From Phellopilus nigrolimitatus (taxonomy: Eukaryota; Basidiomycota; Agaricomycetes; Hymenochaetales; Hymenochaetaceae): 64,000 nucleotides of DNA. Below, in pieces: positions 25,932-39,937 of this stretch (its first letter is position 1; the number at the start of each line of letters is the position of its first letter). The stretch is taken from positions 868,001 through 932,000 of the forward strand of contig JAJOHG010000004.1 in the NCBI GenBank assembly GCA_021029095.1, read 5' to 3'. The translations under genes were made by a program, and so were the position numbers. Under the pieces are notes generated by a model. The model had not been told where the DNA came from. It searched no databases and worked only from the letters and a program-made list of their open reading frames with translations.

Positions 25932-27053
25932 TGCCTTTTCTTCTCTTTGTTTATGGTGCATTTTGTATTATATAGACTCTATACGCAAAGAAAAGGGACG
26001 GATGGATCAAAAACGACGACAGCCAAGAAATCTGAGATGGCCCGCGAACGAGAATATACATTCACAGACACTCTGGGCAGACTTTTCAAAAGACTTCAAC
26101 ATATTGAATGAGTAATTTCCACCGGATGCAGAGTACAAGTCGTCCTTTCCCTCATCGGCAACTCCAAGCCGCCGTTGCCGTCAGGTACTACCTCCGCCGT
26201 CGTGCGTAAAATGAGGTATGGCTTTAGGCCAATTGTGCCTGAGGCCCACAACAATTGCCTACTTGATGGTCTTTGTCGTGTGCGTTGTCTTTTTGGCCCG
26301 GGAAAAATGCTTTGAGGACGGCGTGTCAGGAAGCATCGATTATGTGCCCATCCAGTGCAATCCCCATTCAGTGCCAGATGTTCTCATGTATCTGCTAGCA
26401 GTCACTGGCGCGGAAATCTAGTGATCATGATTTGTTCCAAAGCGTCTACAAACGATTTAAACGTTTGTTTCCCTTGGATATGAGTACAGCGAGGGATTGT
26501 GCCTCAATTGATGCGCCCGACCTCGCGATCCCGAATCTTTGAGACGGCTGCAGTCAAAGTTTTTAGATGAAAATGTTCCGAAAGTCCCTCGCAACGATGA
26601 GCCACAGGTTTTTCGGTGAGCGAGCAGGAGTATGTGGAGGTGAAACAAGAAGAGGACTGAGGTAGAAGCGGACTCAGCCGAAGTCGGTCGCGACGACCAA
26701 AAAGAGTGGCACAAGTCAATATTGGGGGTTGCTAACTCAGACTGCTGCTGCTAGCTGTGCAACTGACCGCATCTACGCTCTCCATCTCGAGCCTTCAGTC
26801 CCCTTTGGCTGCAGCTTTCTCTTCACGACAACCATCACCGTCTCCTTGCCCTTTCTTTGCCTTGTATCAACTTCCAGCGGTGCTGGCCACATTCTGGTCT
26901 GTCGCGAACAGCCAACACAATCGTATCGCTCTGTAACTGCAGACTGCACGCGATCCCCCTCCAGCCCTTCCTTTAGGTTCAATACACATTCCACGACTCT
27001 CTTTCGTCTTCAAAGCCTATCAGAGCCTATCGCGCGAAGAGCATACGCCCACC
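25932..27053. other. Intergenic region upstream of the RasGAP gene
   Basis: No supported gene. The stretch 26780-27050 is rich in C and T on the + strand, as in many fungal promoters and 5' leaders, and probably serves the RasGAP gene. Confidence 0.45.
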
Positions 27054-29866
27054 ATGGCTACTCACTACGACCAACCTCTCTCGCCGGCCAGCATGTCGAC
27101 CAGGCGTCTTACCAACAGGAACACGAACCGCTACAGCGTCACCCATCTGTTCAGCATGGCCGCCGAACAGGATATGGAAGTGCAGGATGAATTGGCTCGA
27201 TGTGCGTCTTTTGCTTCCGATAACCGAGCGAATGCTTTCGCGTGGGGCGCCGATGGTTGCTGGCGAACTGACACTCCCCTTTGATGCACTGCAGCCCAGA
27301 AGCGCCTGCGGGACCTGAAGGGACGCATCTCTGCGCAGTCGAAGAGGAATTTCGTCCTCGAGCGTGATGTCCGTTACCTTGATTCCCGTATTGCTCTGTT
27401 GATCCAGAACCGGATGGCGTTGGACGAGGTGCGATCGAACTCCTATCTTTCTGCGCTCATGCAAGCCTAATGCAAAATGCAGCAAAACGAAGTCGAGCGC
27501 CACTTGGAGGAGGTCGACCCGACAGAGGGCCATTACCCGGACGACCGCAAGCTCCAGCAATACTCCAATCTGTTCTTCTTGCTGCAGTCAGAGCCGCGAC
27601 ACGTCGCGGCCCTCTGTCGGCTCGTGTCGCTCTCCGAGATTGACACGCTCCTGCAGACGGTCATGTTTACGCTGTATGGTAACCAGTACGAGAGTCGCGA
27701 GGAACACCTGCTGTTGACCATGTTCCAGTCAGTGTTGAGCGCCCAATTCGAGACCGCCACCGAGTTTGGCTCCCTCCTACGTGCGAACACACCAGTGAGC
27801 CGAATGATGACAACGTACACCCGACGTGGACCTGGCCAGAGCTACCTAAAATCTGTGCTCGCGGAACGCATCAACAGCCTTATCGAACATAAGGACCTTA
27901 ACCTCGAGATCAATCCGCTCAAGGTATACGAGCAAATGATCAACCAGATTGAAGAGGAGACGGGCACTCTACCTGAAAATCTTCCTCGTGGTGTGGCGCC
28001 GGAAACGGCAGCGGCGAACCCGGACGTGCAAGCAATAATTGCACCTCGACTCACCATGCTTATGGAGATCGCCAATAGTTTCTTACTCACGATCATCGAC
28101 AGCTTGGAGAGTGTACCGTATGGTATTCGCTGGATTTGTAAGCAAATCAGGAGTCTGACAAGGGTGAATACTTCAGCCTTTTAATTCATAATACTTTTTT
28201 TCCTGAATAAATTTGTAGCGGAAATACCCCGAAGCCACAGACTTCGCGATGTGCTCCTTGATTGGTGGTTTCTTTTTCCTGAGATTCATCAATCCTGCAA
28301 TTGTCACTCCTCAAGCATACATGCTCGTGGAGGGCGTTCCCGCTAAGCATCCCCGGAGAACATTGACTTTGGTTCGTTTTCCCGCTTTAGTTTACAATGA
28401 AATACAATGTTCGATTCCTCATTGCCTTTCATCTTTATTAGATCGCCAAGATGCTGCAGAATCTCGCGAACAAGCCGTCATATGCGAAGGAGGTGTACAT
28501 GAGCCAGTTAAATCCCTTCGTTGAGAACAACAAAGCTCGCATCAATCAGTTCTTGAATAATCTGTGCGAAGTCGGAGATTTTTATGATACGCTCGAGGTA
28601 CGGCGATTGGAATCTATTAGACGATAAATGCTGAATACACTGCGCTTAGATGGATCAATACATGGCCTTGTCAAAGAAGGACCTGATGATTCACATCACC
28701 CTCAACGAGCTTTACAACACGCATTCCTTACTTCTACAACATGTCGATACCCTCGTAAGACTATTGCTACTCTCGCTCTTAATTCCTTTGCTAAATGCGT
28801 CTTCCAGTCTCCTAATGACAAACAGCACCTCCGCATTTTGACGGATGAGTTGGGCGCCGCTCCTCCACAAGTGCCTCGCAAAGAAAATCGTACCATTGAG
28901 CTTATGTTGTACAGTCGGTGGGAAACCCCGATACAGGATATTCAAAGCGCCCTCCTCGATAGCGTGTCATCGAGTGATATGCTTTACATGGAGACGAAGT
29001 CTATTTTTGTTCAGCTTATCCGATCCATGCCACAAATTGCGGAGAAGCGTCCGTATATTCTGACGGACATTGCCGAGCGCGCCGCGACTACGAAGGATGC
29101 GACACTCGTGCGTCGTGGGATTAAGGTAAAGGAGATGCTGCGCGAGCTCGAGGAGCAGCGCATTGTCGAGCGCATTGATGGCTACAAGCTGATGGAGGAG
29201 GAGGTTGCCGCAGAGCTTGTACATCTCGGCAACATGCGCGAGAAGGTCATGTTGGAGATGCGCTCGCTCGAAGCCGTATTCAAAACGATCTGCGACCACA
29301 ACAACTACATGCGCGCGCAGCTTGAGCAATACAAAGCATACCTTCAGAACGTGCGTCTGACAGCAACAAAAGAGAAGGGAGCATCGACAGGTGTGGGCGT
29401 TGTCACCGTCGGTGGCAAGGAGAAGAAGCCAACGAAGGTGGCCGTTCTGGGTCCTTATCGGTTCACGCATGCGCAGTTGGAGAAAGAGGGAATCATTGTG
29501 GAAAGCAACGTTCCCGACAATAGGTTTGCTTTGGTTTGGTAATGCAAAGTTTAGGTCTCGATCTCAACATTACTGTTTCGCAGGCGTCCGAATATTTATT
29601 TCAATATCACCTCGCCGACGCCTGGTACCTTTATTATCGCACTGCACTACAAGGGCCGCGATAAAGCTATCCTCGAGATGGATTTGAAGATAGATGATTT
29701 ACTTGAGAAGGTGTGTTTCCATTCTTTCCGTGTCGCGGCGGTTCTTTGATCTTGTTCCCTGTGACTGCAGCAAAAAGACAACAAACACCTGTTGGACCTT
29801 GAATACGTGCAACTCAATGTGCCGAAGGTATTAGGTTTGTTGAAAAAGGTTTTTGCGAAGCGATGA
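27054..29866 (+). CDS. Ras GTPase-activating protein, Gap1/IQGAP-related
   Basis: Stimulates GTP hydrolysis by Ras. Exons: 27054-27201, 27295-27428, 27483-28163, 28219-28371, 28442-28597, 28650-28754, 28808-29523, 29584-29710, 29771-29866; 771 residues, close to fission yeast Gap1. An N-terminal coiled coil ([15 protein letters not shown]..) precedes the RasGAP domain (about residues 150-470), with [15 protein letters not shown] near the arginine-finger region and the FLR motif [15 protein letters not shown]. The C-terminal RasGAP_C domain ends [13 protein letters not shown]. It has no calponin-homology or IQ motifs, so it is the short Gap1 type rather than full IQGAP. The start was chosen because CACCATGG is the first good ATG before the splice at 27202. 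Confidence 0.92.
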
Positions 29867-32174
29867 TCGAGCGACACGACACATTTACGCCAACTCCCGG
29901 ATCCCTTTTATTTATGCTTGTTCTATCGAGTCATGACCCTCTCCATTCCTTTCAGTTCATATTGTTCTATTCAAAGTGTCTATAACTATATTCCTATGCT
30001 ACTTCATCAATCTTCTTTCCTTCTGGATTTTTCCATCTCCTCTTTTCGTTTGCTTTTTCATCATGGATCATCGAATTCATCTATGAAACAGAGTACTCGT
30101 GACTCCGACTGTATTCCGCCTACCTCCTCCTTGTCTCCTCACCGTTTCACCCTTCCCTGCCTTATACCTTTTCTTTCTTTTATGAGTTTTCTCGGCAGCG
30201 ATATGGTGTGTTATCGGGTGATCCCTGCGTTCGGTTTAGTAATATTTCTTCACCCTTAATTAGATGTACGCGGTCTGACTGTATGACTCCTTCGTGTATT
30301 CTTGGAACGTTGCATCTCTTCCATCTTGAATGTGCTTTTAGCAAATGGGACTTTGTCATATGCAATGACGTTGGTGACTTTGGCGAAGTCGATGGGAAGG
30401 AGGTATGAGGGCCGGAAAGATAAACGCCCGAGATTAGTCAGCGCGAAGACCCGCATGATCATTGTCTTCAGGGGTTCACAATTGTTTGCTATTTTGGCAA
30501 TTACTTATGCACTGTCTTGTAAATTTAGCTATCAACCCCTAGCAATGATACGTGCGAGCTGCTGCTGCTTCGAACTCTATGATTTGTTTTTTTCTGGCTG
30601 AAGCTATTCGTACTTTCAAATGTTGGGCGTCCTGTGGCTTCAAATTGTCCCCTTGCTGAATTTCAAGTTACCGACAATTCGAATGCCAGTACGTCTAGAC
30701 CAATCCCTTACAGTGGCCATGCAGAGCTTAAGAAGTCAAATTTCCCGACACACCAACACTGCTGAAGATCTCGATGAGAAAAACCGAGGTCGGCCCTTCC
30801 GTCCCGCGCTCACGATGGCCACCCGTCCCCCCCTCTCCCCCTGAAACGCGCTGCACATGCAAAAAAAGGGCATGGCTAGCTATGGCAGAGACATGCTCTT
30901 TTTTTCTTGTTGATCATCGGCAGGTGTTTTACACCCTGGCTGACTGATCCGATTTTCCGATTTAACGGCAAATCGCCTGTGCACATATGGCGCCAACTGC
31001 CAGAGGCGCTCCGCGAGTCTTCCGCATCTCATCCGCCTATCCACACTGCCCCGTTAACTTCCAAAAAACTTCTCGACAGGAGCCCGTGGCTTTTGTTTCG
31101 TTTCTACTCCGTCAGCCCCCATTTGCGTTCTACTTGCTAAGTGCAAGCTCCGAAGTTGATGACTGACCGACTCGGAGTCGTAAGCGACTTGCTTCCGTCG
31201 CGTCTCGCGTCGGAGAACTCCCATGATTCCCTGTGAACAGCGGTTTAATCAGCCCGACATCCCGATTTCTCTCAATCGAAGGGAACGAGAAGGAACAGCG
31301 CTTCGCCCTCGCATAAATCCGAACTCGCCCGATTCCTCGGTCTCTTCTTACAGTGCTGGTCCTCGGACGCTTTATCTTAAGCTCATGCTGGTACCAGGTG
31401 ATTAGCAAAACCGCAAGCGCAGGGGCGCGCAGAAGAAATCCGGTCACTCAACCTTCGCCTTTAAACTGTACTGGACTTCTCAAGCCTGGCCTCCCGTGGT
31501 GCCAGTACTCTCTAGTACGGTCGGTTCCAGCAGTACTAGCGCACCAGCGGACCAGGTCTACGGCGCACTGTGGTATCCAAATGCATAATTGGCGTTATCG
31601 TGAACCTTCTTCAAGCTATCATCTGCAGGTCCGCCGGAACTTGAACTCAACTGATTGCCCTGGGGCACGCCTCTGGCTCCTGTCTTCGCTGTATGAGTTA
31701 TGTACACCTGAGATTATCCGACTGTCCGCTTGCAATTAATCCTCCCCCGACTTCACAAGCCATGGGATTGGTGGGGATAACAGCACCTAGTCGTGACACA
31801 TGCTCGCACAAGGCGAAATATGCCCGCGCTAGTCCTGAAGCGAATATTCTCACTGGCAGCTGTATCTCGCTCTTGGCTCGACTCTCGACAGATGCGAAAC
31901 TTCTCCAGCAATTTACCACCGAGGAGGATCGCCCGCATTCGTGATTCCATGCACATCTTCGACTAGAGAATGATGATTTCGGTACCACACGGATAGGAGG
32001 TACCCGGACCGCTGGCGTGACCACATGGAACATCAATCATCCAAAGCCAATCCTCTATGTGAAAATGCTAATGTACAGATGTAAACATTTGGTTTCCATG
32101 ACTGAGTTACATTGTTACAGAGGTACGTACTGTCCACGGCAGATGGTCTACTGAATTACAGCCTAGCCCTTTTT
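29867..32174. other. Long convergent intergenic region
   Basis: 2.3 kb between the RasGAP stop (+) and the glucanase stop (-). The first 400 bp are pyrimidine-rich. Scattered short ORFs (for example 31693-31944, +) have no recognisable features. I see no gene, tRNA or repeat I can support. Confidence 0.45.
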
Positions 32175-34150
32175 CTATATGCTCGTATCATTGCATATCC
32201 CGGGATATAATTTTTCGGTCGGGTCCTGTGGTATCCACCCTCCCGCAAGTCCCTTTTGATAACTCCATTCGTCCGCGTTCTCGGCCTTAGTCAAGGGAAG
32301 TATGTGAGCAAAAGAGCACAATATCGGAGAAGATGCTCTCGAAGAAGACCGCATGCACAACACGAGTATTGTGCGTGCGTTGCAGAGCGGGTAACGGCGG
32401 AGGAAGTGAAGGACTGTCACTGCTAGCTGGACGCTCACCTTCCATGTCCACCACACCCATCCTTGTACAGACTCGCCTATGTCGACTTGGACTTCCCAGT
32501 ATCTAAGCAAACGTCCATTAGTCTGAAGAAGGACGCAAGGACCGGGTCTTTCCTGAAAATACAGGAACGCACGGACTTAAACTCACTTGCGCAGGAATGT
32601 CTTGTAATCACTTGAAAAGTTGCTAGAATTACCTGTGAGCCCAGTGCACGAGCCCAGTGCAGTTGTACCGCTCGTTGGAAAGTAGGATCCGTCCCAGCGA
32701 GCACCGATGCCCCGACCATTCAGCCACATCGCGCAATCCGTCGATGCCGCGGACCATTCGCCGACAATAGTCCACAAGTTATTCTGATCGAAGTCGAGCA
32801 GAGTTGAGTTGAGCGAGCACGCGAACTGGTAATTAAGACTTGAGGATAATAGATATGAGCGCATAATGGTCCAACCTCACACTAATATGTTCATCTTGCG
32901 ACCTCGACAGTTCGTCGACGCTGAATATTTGATATTGATGCTGTATATGAAGGATAAATTACGAGAAGGCGCTTCGAGCAAAGTGCGATCTCACATTGTC
33001 CATCAGAACTCCCTCAGCGGAAGGGGGAGTCAGGAAGTCATCCCAGCTTTGCACGCCCAAAAAGGCGTCTCCGATCATTATTTTCATCTGCGGTCCCGCG
33101 GCGCTACGGGCAGCTGTATACCCGTCTTGCCAGAACTGCCGTATAGTCGCCGCCCAAGAACTGCTCGTAAAACCAGCTGCCTCGTTCAGAAGCTCCAGCA
33201 CATCGACCATACCGCCGATATTCTCTGCGATGAAAGTCAAAATCTCGATCGTGCGGTTCACGTTGCCTTCGTCGGTCGCCCAAGTGGGGCTGTTCGTCCT
33301 CTGGCCGGAGTTGTCGTATCCATTCTGCGAGCCTGGCGCTCCGTGGAGATCGACGATGACATGGAGCGAGTTATTCTTCGCCCAGTTTAGCGCTTGGAGA
33401 AGGTACGGCCATGCGCCCGGGGTATAAGGTGAGACCGACGCGGAGCCGTTCACTGGAACGGACCAGTACCCGAGAGGTATCCTGTACAATTTTGATATTT
33501 GAAATCACCTCGGAAATGAATATTCTGAACATGCTCTGGAGGGCAGCATTTACTGTGCTTACCGCACGTGATTGAGGCCGGCTGCTGCGATCGCCTTGAA
33601 ATCGTCTTCGGTTATCCATGAGGCCCAGTGCTGCTGGAGTATCTCCTGTGCATATGAGCTGTTCATGAGCTGCCCGAGCGTGAACTCATCGACAACATCG
33701 TCGTTTCCGGTGTTCTCGAAAATACTCGGGGTGATCCAAGGCTGCAAAAAACAGGTCAACGAGATAAGGGACCATCTGATGTAATTTCTGACCTCGAGAA
33801 CAAACCAACCTCCTCTTTTGCGAGGTTATAAAAAAAATCAATGATATTTTAGAAGATCTGAACAACAGATTTGGCGCGTCTGCTTACAGATTTACACCGC
33901 GGATCTTATCTGTTCCATAAGCAAACGATATATTTGCAGGCGGAGTGGTACTCCCGTTTGAGCCGCCTCCGTTTGTGGTCCCATTAGATGCAGAAGGGCT
34001 TGGATTTGGGAATGGATCACTGGGCGAAGCAAGGTTTGACTGTGGTGCTTGGAGCCGACATTGCTGGCTCGCGAGGACTTCTACGACTATCGATGACTCC
34101 AAAATCAGAAGAGGAAATACGAGGAGGGCGAAGATGCTGCGCAGGCTCAT
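32175..34150 (-). CDS. Secreted glucan 1,3-beta-glucosidase, GH5
   Basis: Exo-beta-1,3-glucanase that releases glucose from beta-1,3-glucan, probably in wall remodelling. Exons: 34150-33888, 33814-33793 (22 nt), 33741-33563, 33481-32995, 32940-32881, 32825-32587, 32502-32439, 32285-32175; 474 residues. The N terminus ([20 protein letters not shown]) is a signal peptide or anchor, followed by a Ser/Pro/Asn/Gly linker. GH5 marks: [42 protein letters not shown], the acid/base Glu in [10 protein letters not shown], the nucleophile Glu in [12 protein letters not shown], and GWVWWTWK near the end. The 22 nt exon encodes the GGWFVLE core and is required. Confidence 0.93.
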
Positions 34151-35029
34151 GGTCGGCGTGTAGAGGAGAACGCGGAAACTCGGAAGTGCAACTCTATACC
34201 TTGTGACACATGCTACTTAGTGTAGGTGCGGCCTGAACCTCGTGCGACGCGTCCGCCGAGCAGCGTTCATTTCGACTGGCGTGATGTCACGACGTGACAT
34301 CAAACTCTAGTTCACGAGGCCCGATGCCCGTGTTTTGACGCTCCGCGAATGCATAGACACCGAGAAAGTGAATAAGAAAGGACGAATAAAGATTTAAAAT
34401 AAAAACATGTTTTAGCTCATTGACAGACTATCGATGATCATTGTTTGGCACTGAGGATTTGCACTTGGGGATTTGCGAGGATTTACATGTCCTCAATCAC
34501 ATACACATCCCTTTTCGGGATCTGCCCCGAAACCTTCAGCTTGTTGCATTTCTGTCGATCAGGAGTAACTATGAGAAGGCAGGAAACGTCGACCCTGTTC
34601 TACTCTTCTTTTCTTCACCGAGTTCCGTTCGCTTCGGGTCTACGAAACTTCCTCGCCTCATATCATATTAGGAGTTCAGAAGCAGCTCTCCATGGTTGCG
34701 TGGGAGCAGTGATTAGTACATGTTACTTAGTAACTACATAGCAAGCAAGAGCGTCCAGTGAAACTCAATGCGAACATGAACCCAGCGAATGATAGAAATA
34801 TGCATACCCTTTTAAACATATCGAGCAAGTCGCATCAGCGCATATTGTATAACATAAAAAAGATGATCGATCAAGTGTACAACGGCGGGAACCAATCGCG
34901 AGATAGACAAGAAGTTCCTAGGAATTCTCCTACATAAACGAATGTAAGCCACTAGTTCATGTGTAATAGAAGACCAAGAGCAGAAAGAAGAACATGCTTA
35001 CCGCGCGATATCTGTATCAAGGCATCGCA
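34151..35029. other. Intergenic region upstream of the glucanase
   Basis: Contains the glucanase promoter and the 3' UTR of the transcription factor gene. No other gene seen. Confidence 0.5.
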
Positions 35030-38000
35030 TTAAATGTCCGGACTGAAACGCTTCTGTCCGTCCCCGGCCGCGAGTAACGCCTGGCCCTCCAAAGTCATCG
35101 GCCATTCGCACGCATCGGACATCGACTGCCCGTTGACGGGATACACGTGCTGCCACCACTGGGCCGTGTGTGCTGCGTCATCCGGAGGAGGCGTCACCTT
35201 CTGGAACTGCGGCTCGTTCATCGTCTGAATAAAGGCTCCGATCGAGAAGTCGAGGGGGAATTCGCTGATGTGGTACATCTGGCTGTCGTCCACAAATTCT
35301 GATCCCGGCCCTGAAGGCCGTACTTCGCCGTGGAATGTCTGATCTCTCGGTTCCATGGACGGCGGGATGCCTCGATACAGAGCATCAGGAGCGGAACCTG
35401 CCCACCCTGACGCGTCCTCGCCCACAGTTGTTTCGGTCCGATGTGCAAACCCACGAGGTCCGCTGACATCGAAAGATGCGGGTGTAGTTTCCTCGGCGGG
35501 TGGCGGCAGAAGGGAGGCAAACTTTTTGAGCTGCTTCTCCAGATAGCGTGCGTACATGAACGGCGCATGCCGTCCGTGCCCATCCTCCGAGACATCTTTG
35601 GAACGCAATATCCCCACGAGCTTGCGCACGAGTTGCGCGATGTCCTCCAAGTCTGCAGGGTATAGAAGAACGGACATTTTGGGTCTTAGAAGCTGATTGA
35701 GACAAAAGAAAGCAGGCCGAGGATTAGACTCGTGTCAATGAATTAAGATAATGTAAAGTTGCGAACGTACACTGAGTAAATGGGCTGCTGCGAAGGTGAC
35801 GAAGAGAAAATGGGCCTATGATTGTAATGCACTTAGTTGACGCGTCATTTTGAAGATATAGTCTCTCATGTCCGTCACTCACCTCCATGCTGTACCGAAG
35901 CATCCCCGAGGGATATAGTTTATAGATCATCCCTTTGATGACTTCTTTCGCGGCTTCTATGCACTGGCGTAAGACAAGGACATAGGTCAGCGAACCTGTT
36001 AGAAAATTGTTCGATAAACGACGAGTATACCTGGCGAACAAGCCTATTGTCTCTTGATACGCCTGCCCCTTCCTCGCCTTTCTTCGCGGCTACTGCGCGC
36101 TGCAATCCATAGAAAAGAACGACGAGGCGGTTAAATGCATTGATCCTGCAGTCCGGTGAGCCAATTTGTGGAGAGAAGAACAAAGAAAATTCGCTCACAT
36201 CCGGTTCGTATCGGCGCGATATCTGCACATAAGATCTACGAGTGAAGGAATACTGTGAATACCAGGAAGCATTGTTATAAGTAGAGTAACTTGACCGACC
36301 GTCGCTCTGAGGAATCATCGAAAAGCGGTGGCTCCACTCGTTATGCAGCTCCCAAAGTTTCAAATTATATCTCTCCACGATCTCCAGCACCTCCATGACC
36401 TTCTTCGGCCTTCCCGGATGTTCCTTCTCTTCGATCTCAAACTTCTCTACCTCAACCCTGAAATGGCGCATCAAGTAGGAGATCTCGACATACGAGGAAA
36501 GGTGAACGTCGATCGAGAGGCTGAACGGTGATGAACGGTACCACTCTCGGCACGTGCGCGCGACATAGTCCTCTATGTCGAGCATCGCAGGTTTTCCGAA
36601 CTGCGTCGAGTGGCTGGCGTCGACGCAGTAGCAGTTGAGCCACGTGCGAGTGCGATTTAGACGCTCGCGCTCGATCATTTCGACACGCAGAGCATCCTTT
36701 GAGTCGAGGCCATCAGGAGATAGAGGGTACTCATTATCTACCATGGGAGGGTCGTTCAGTTTGAGCTCCTGCGCAAGCGAGAAAGCAAGTCCCATTGTCA
36801 GCCACCCGCGCTGGTCCTCGAAACGCTTCCGAGGCAGTTGATAGACGGATTGGATGAGATAAGCCTGACATTCGTCGAGTGTCTTTCTTCCTTGCACGAG
36901 GGTCTTGCCTGCTAGATCGCGCGCAAACTCAACAAAAAGGGGTACCATGGGCGCATATTTTGGGGAGTACTTTGTTGCTACACAGCAAACTAAGAATGCA
37001 GGAAGCAGTGAGAAACCATCTTTTAGAGCGCATCAAAACCAGACTCACTCAACGTGAAAAGGAAATGAGAATGCCAGAACAGTCTTTCTGGCGTGTGCAA
37101 GATCGGGTCCAAGACGGAAAAGTAGGGCTGAAAGTAATGGCATAATTAGTCCTGTCATCCTTCTGATTTTCAGACGGCGGGAAATGGAAAAGTACAGAGC
37201 CCCAAACGTACGTTTACGAATCTGAAATATCTGTTGACAACCCCTTTTAATAAGAAGTACTCTCAAGTATAACTAAGACGGCCTTACATGATAAACAACT
37301 CGCCAACGTCTTTAGGGTGAATTATACCTCGCGCCACGATTTCTGGGGCGCTGGTATACATGGTCACGGAGCCTTCACACGTGTTCAGTAGATCGTTGGT
37401 CGGATAGGTAAGTAGAAAGAACTTACTGTCAGGGAAGTACTCTAATAGCTCGCGCACATCGAACCCTTCCTTCGGTTGACTTAAAAAATGATTTGTCGGC
37501 GACGGTAAATAGTGCGCGTTCATATCCAAGACTCTGTCACAAGATGACGTGCCCAGCTCGCCGTACCCATAGCTCGATGTCCAACTTGTGGCATCTCTTC
37601 CGGTGTCCGAAGAGCGGGAGCTCTGCATGGAATTTCGCGAATCCGGGGAGCGACTCGAGCTAGCGCAGGCATAGTGAGCCTTGTCTATCCAGCTTTTAAC
37701 GCGGCTGGCGTTTGTGAGCTCGTCGAACTGGCGTAGGAGTGCCGCGATTTCGATGTCCTGCTTGTGTGACTTGAGAAGGAGTTCTTCGTGAGTTCTATTA
37801 AGTTAATTTAGCGACGATTGCTTCAATCTGGATATAACACTTACGCCACTGCCCGTCGCTTCTTACGGCCGTTCACGACACACTGAAGCTTGTTGAGGAT
37901 GCACCGCTGACATGAATTCTGTCCGGCGCCAAGATGACATTTGACTTTGAGCCCTTTGCAATGAGTACATGCTCCGCTAATAAGTTTAGGAGAAAAATCA

Positions 38001-38607
38001 GTATATACGCGCTAATCGCGGTGCTTTTACTCCAAGACGCATCACGCACCGTTTCGTCGGCTGCACGCTGACGCTAGATTTGCGTGCACCGCGCCGTCTG
38101 TATGTATCATCCTCGCTGGACTCATTCTCACTTTCAGTGTCGACGCGCGAGGGTTTGGGAGGCTGGTAGTATCGGAATGACATGGAAGTGGGCGCTGAAG
38201 TGGGGGGATTAGAGGTGGGGGTGACCGGCGGCGGTGATAACATAGATGAACTAGCGCTGGCCACGTTAGCCGAGATGTTACGGCATCCTACTTTATAATG
38301 TTGTGCTGTTGATTGAGACGAGTTGAATGCGAATGGACCTCCTGATTGCCCTGCATCCGAAATGGGTCCGACTCATTATTATCTGAATACCATGAAAAGG
38401 AGAGGCACTTACGTTGATTCTAGAGTAACAGAAACAGAAGATAAGAGAATATTAGTTAAATGCACTTGCAAAATGAATGCGCGTTCAAAAAAAGAACAAT
38501 TTGAGGGGGTAGGAGTAATCGGTAAGTATAGGTCAATAGATTTGAACACCGACCTGGGCAAACAGACTTTGAGATCGAATCTGATCTGGGAGGACTCTGG
38601 ACTGCAT
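35030..38607 (-). CDS. Fungal Zn(II)2Cys6 transcription factor
   Basis: Exons: 38607-38550, 38350-38050, 37976-37845, 37794-37288, 37221-37212 (10 nt), 37127-37049, 36977-36296, 36222-36199 (24 nt), 36145-36031, 35963-35883, 35815-35771, 35692-35030; all phases agree, 898 residues. The binuclear zinc cluster (37976-37845) is C-X2-C-X6-C-X8-C-X2-C-X6-C, followed by the basic run GRKKRR. A middle-homology domain follows: NPYFSVLDPILHTPERLFWH, a long helical part to FNRLVVLFYGLQRAV, and HFLFVTFAAAHLLSLLRPK. The zinc cluster is unusually far from the N terminus (about residue 120), behind a Ser/Pro-rich stretch. ATG 38607 is the first ATG after a likely leader intron (38682-38736). The 5' exon is the least certain part. 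Target genes unknown. Confidence 0.82.
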
Positions 38608-39937
38608 GGGTACGGATACGGGTCGTTCCGAGAATCTCGTGGGACAAGAACTGCCGGATTGACTGCGGGGACTCTGTAAGCCTATCAGGGGAGTGAGAAA
38701 TATGACCGAATGCTGCCACACAGCATAAGCGCTCACCTGCCGCTAGGGGGGGATTGATGCAAGGATTAGAGACGAGGTTCGCGGAGTAACAGGGCAGATA
38801 TATAGGCGTCCGGGCTCTTAGTGAGAGGAGGTCACGTGTGTAGAAATATGTCAGGACTAAAGATGCAAAGTTAGGCAGCTCGTAGGCGAGTCTAAGGCCA
38901 GGTCTGTAGAAGGCATTCGGAATATAAGGCCTGCAAGCGGAAGATGAAGGTTCGGGCTCAGTTCTGCCTAAGCCCCGTCCATGCCGGACTCGGCGTCTTG
39001 AAGATCGCCGTCATTTAAATAGTTATACACCTGCCTAATAAAGCAAGCGTAAGTATTCAACGCCACCGCTTCGGACGCCTTTGATTTTCGCACTGAACGC
39101 GTGTGGTGCCGTCATAATTTCATCCCGTTTCATAACTACTTACCAGGATATGTGCAGTAAGTGAAGAAGACACATAAACTGTAACTTTGCGCAGCGAGTC
39201 TTCGACTTCGGATACCAGTCACAGTGAGCCCGAGAGTCCGAGTCGCACGTCCACAATCGATCGTAATTGATTCTCGTACGCGCGCGAACAAGCGCAGGCG
39301 CTGCGAAGCATTGCTCTGATGATACTTGTTTATCCGGTGTTATCCGGAGGTCTATTGAAGTCGTGAGCTACATATCTCCAGTCCGAGCAGTAGCGGGAGA
39401 AGTTGCGTTCTTCAACTCGATGAGAGAAATCGGACGAAAACCATGAATGGCGTTGTTGGTAGACGTCCCATGCAGGTCCCAAAATGGAAATGTCGGCAGA
39501 ATTAGAGATCAGCATACGTCCAATTTTGAGCAGCTATTGGTCGATTCAACGAGCGTAATTATGCCGCGGGCCGAAACGACTTTTGTCAGCAAAGACCATG
39601 CTCACATCGAATGTGCAACAACAGCGGAGATAGGGTGGTAATCATGGCAATGAGTGATGAAAGACTCGCCGTCCGGCCACCGTCGACGCGTCTGTGACAC
39701 TGTGTCGCGTCTCGTCGCTTACGCGTGAACTGTGATAACTGACTCATACGTGCAATTCATCATACGATTGGATCTAGATTGTACATACTATTCATATACA
39801 AGTGACGCAAAACTATAATTACAAGGCTAAATACTAGCGCTTACCTGCTGAAGTACCGTCAATGATCTACTCCAATACACCACTGAAACATACTTTGAAT
39901 CTAAAAAAGTCCCTTAAGCCACAATCAGAACAGACTA
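38608..39937. other. Intergenic region, transcription factor promoter and leader
   Basis: The first 150 bp probably hold a spliced 5' leader of the transcription factor gene (donor GTGAGC at 38736, acceptor before 38681) and a TATATAT run near 38800. The rest, up to the stop of the membrane-protein gene, has no supported gene. Confidence 0.45.

Noticed and set aside
29918..30259. Plus-strand ORF rich in Ser and Phe after the RasGAP gene
   Set aside because: Arises from a pyrimidine-rich 3' flank; no recognisable protein features.
36099..36197. A 99 nt in-frame intron, or plain read-through, in the transcription factor around the EPD codons
   Set aside because: Two normal introns with a 24 nt exon (36222-36199) keep all phases and the FNRLVVLFYGLQ region.
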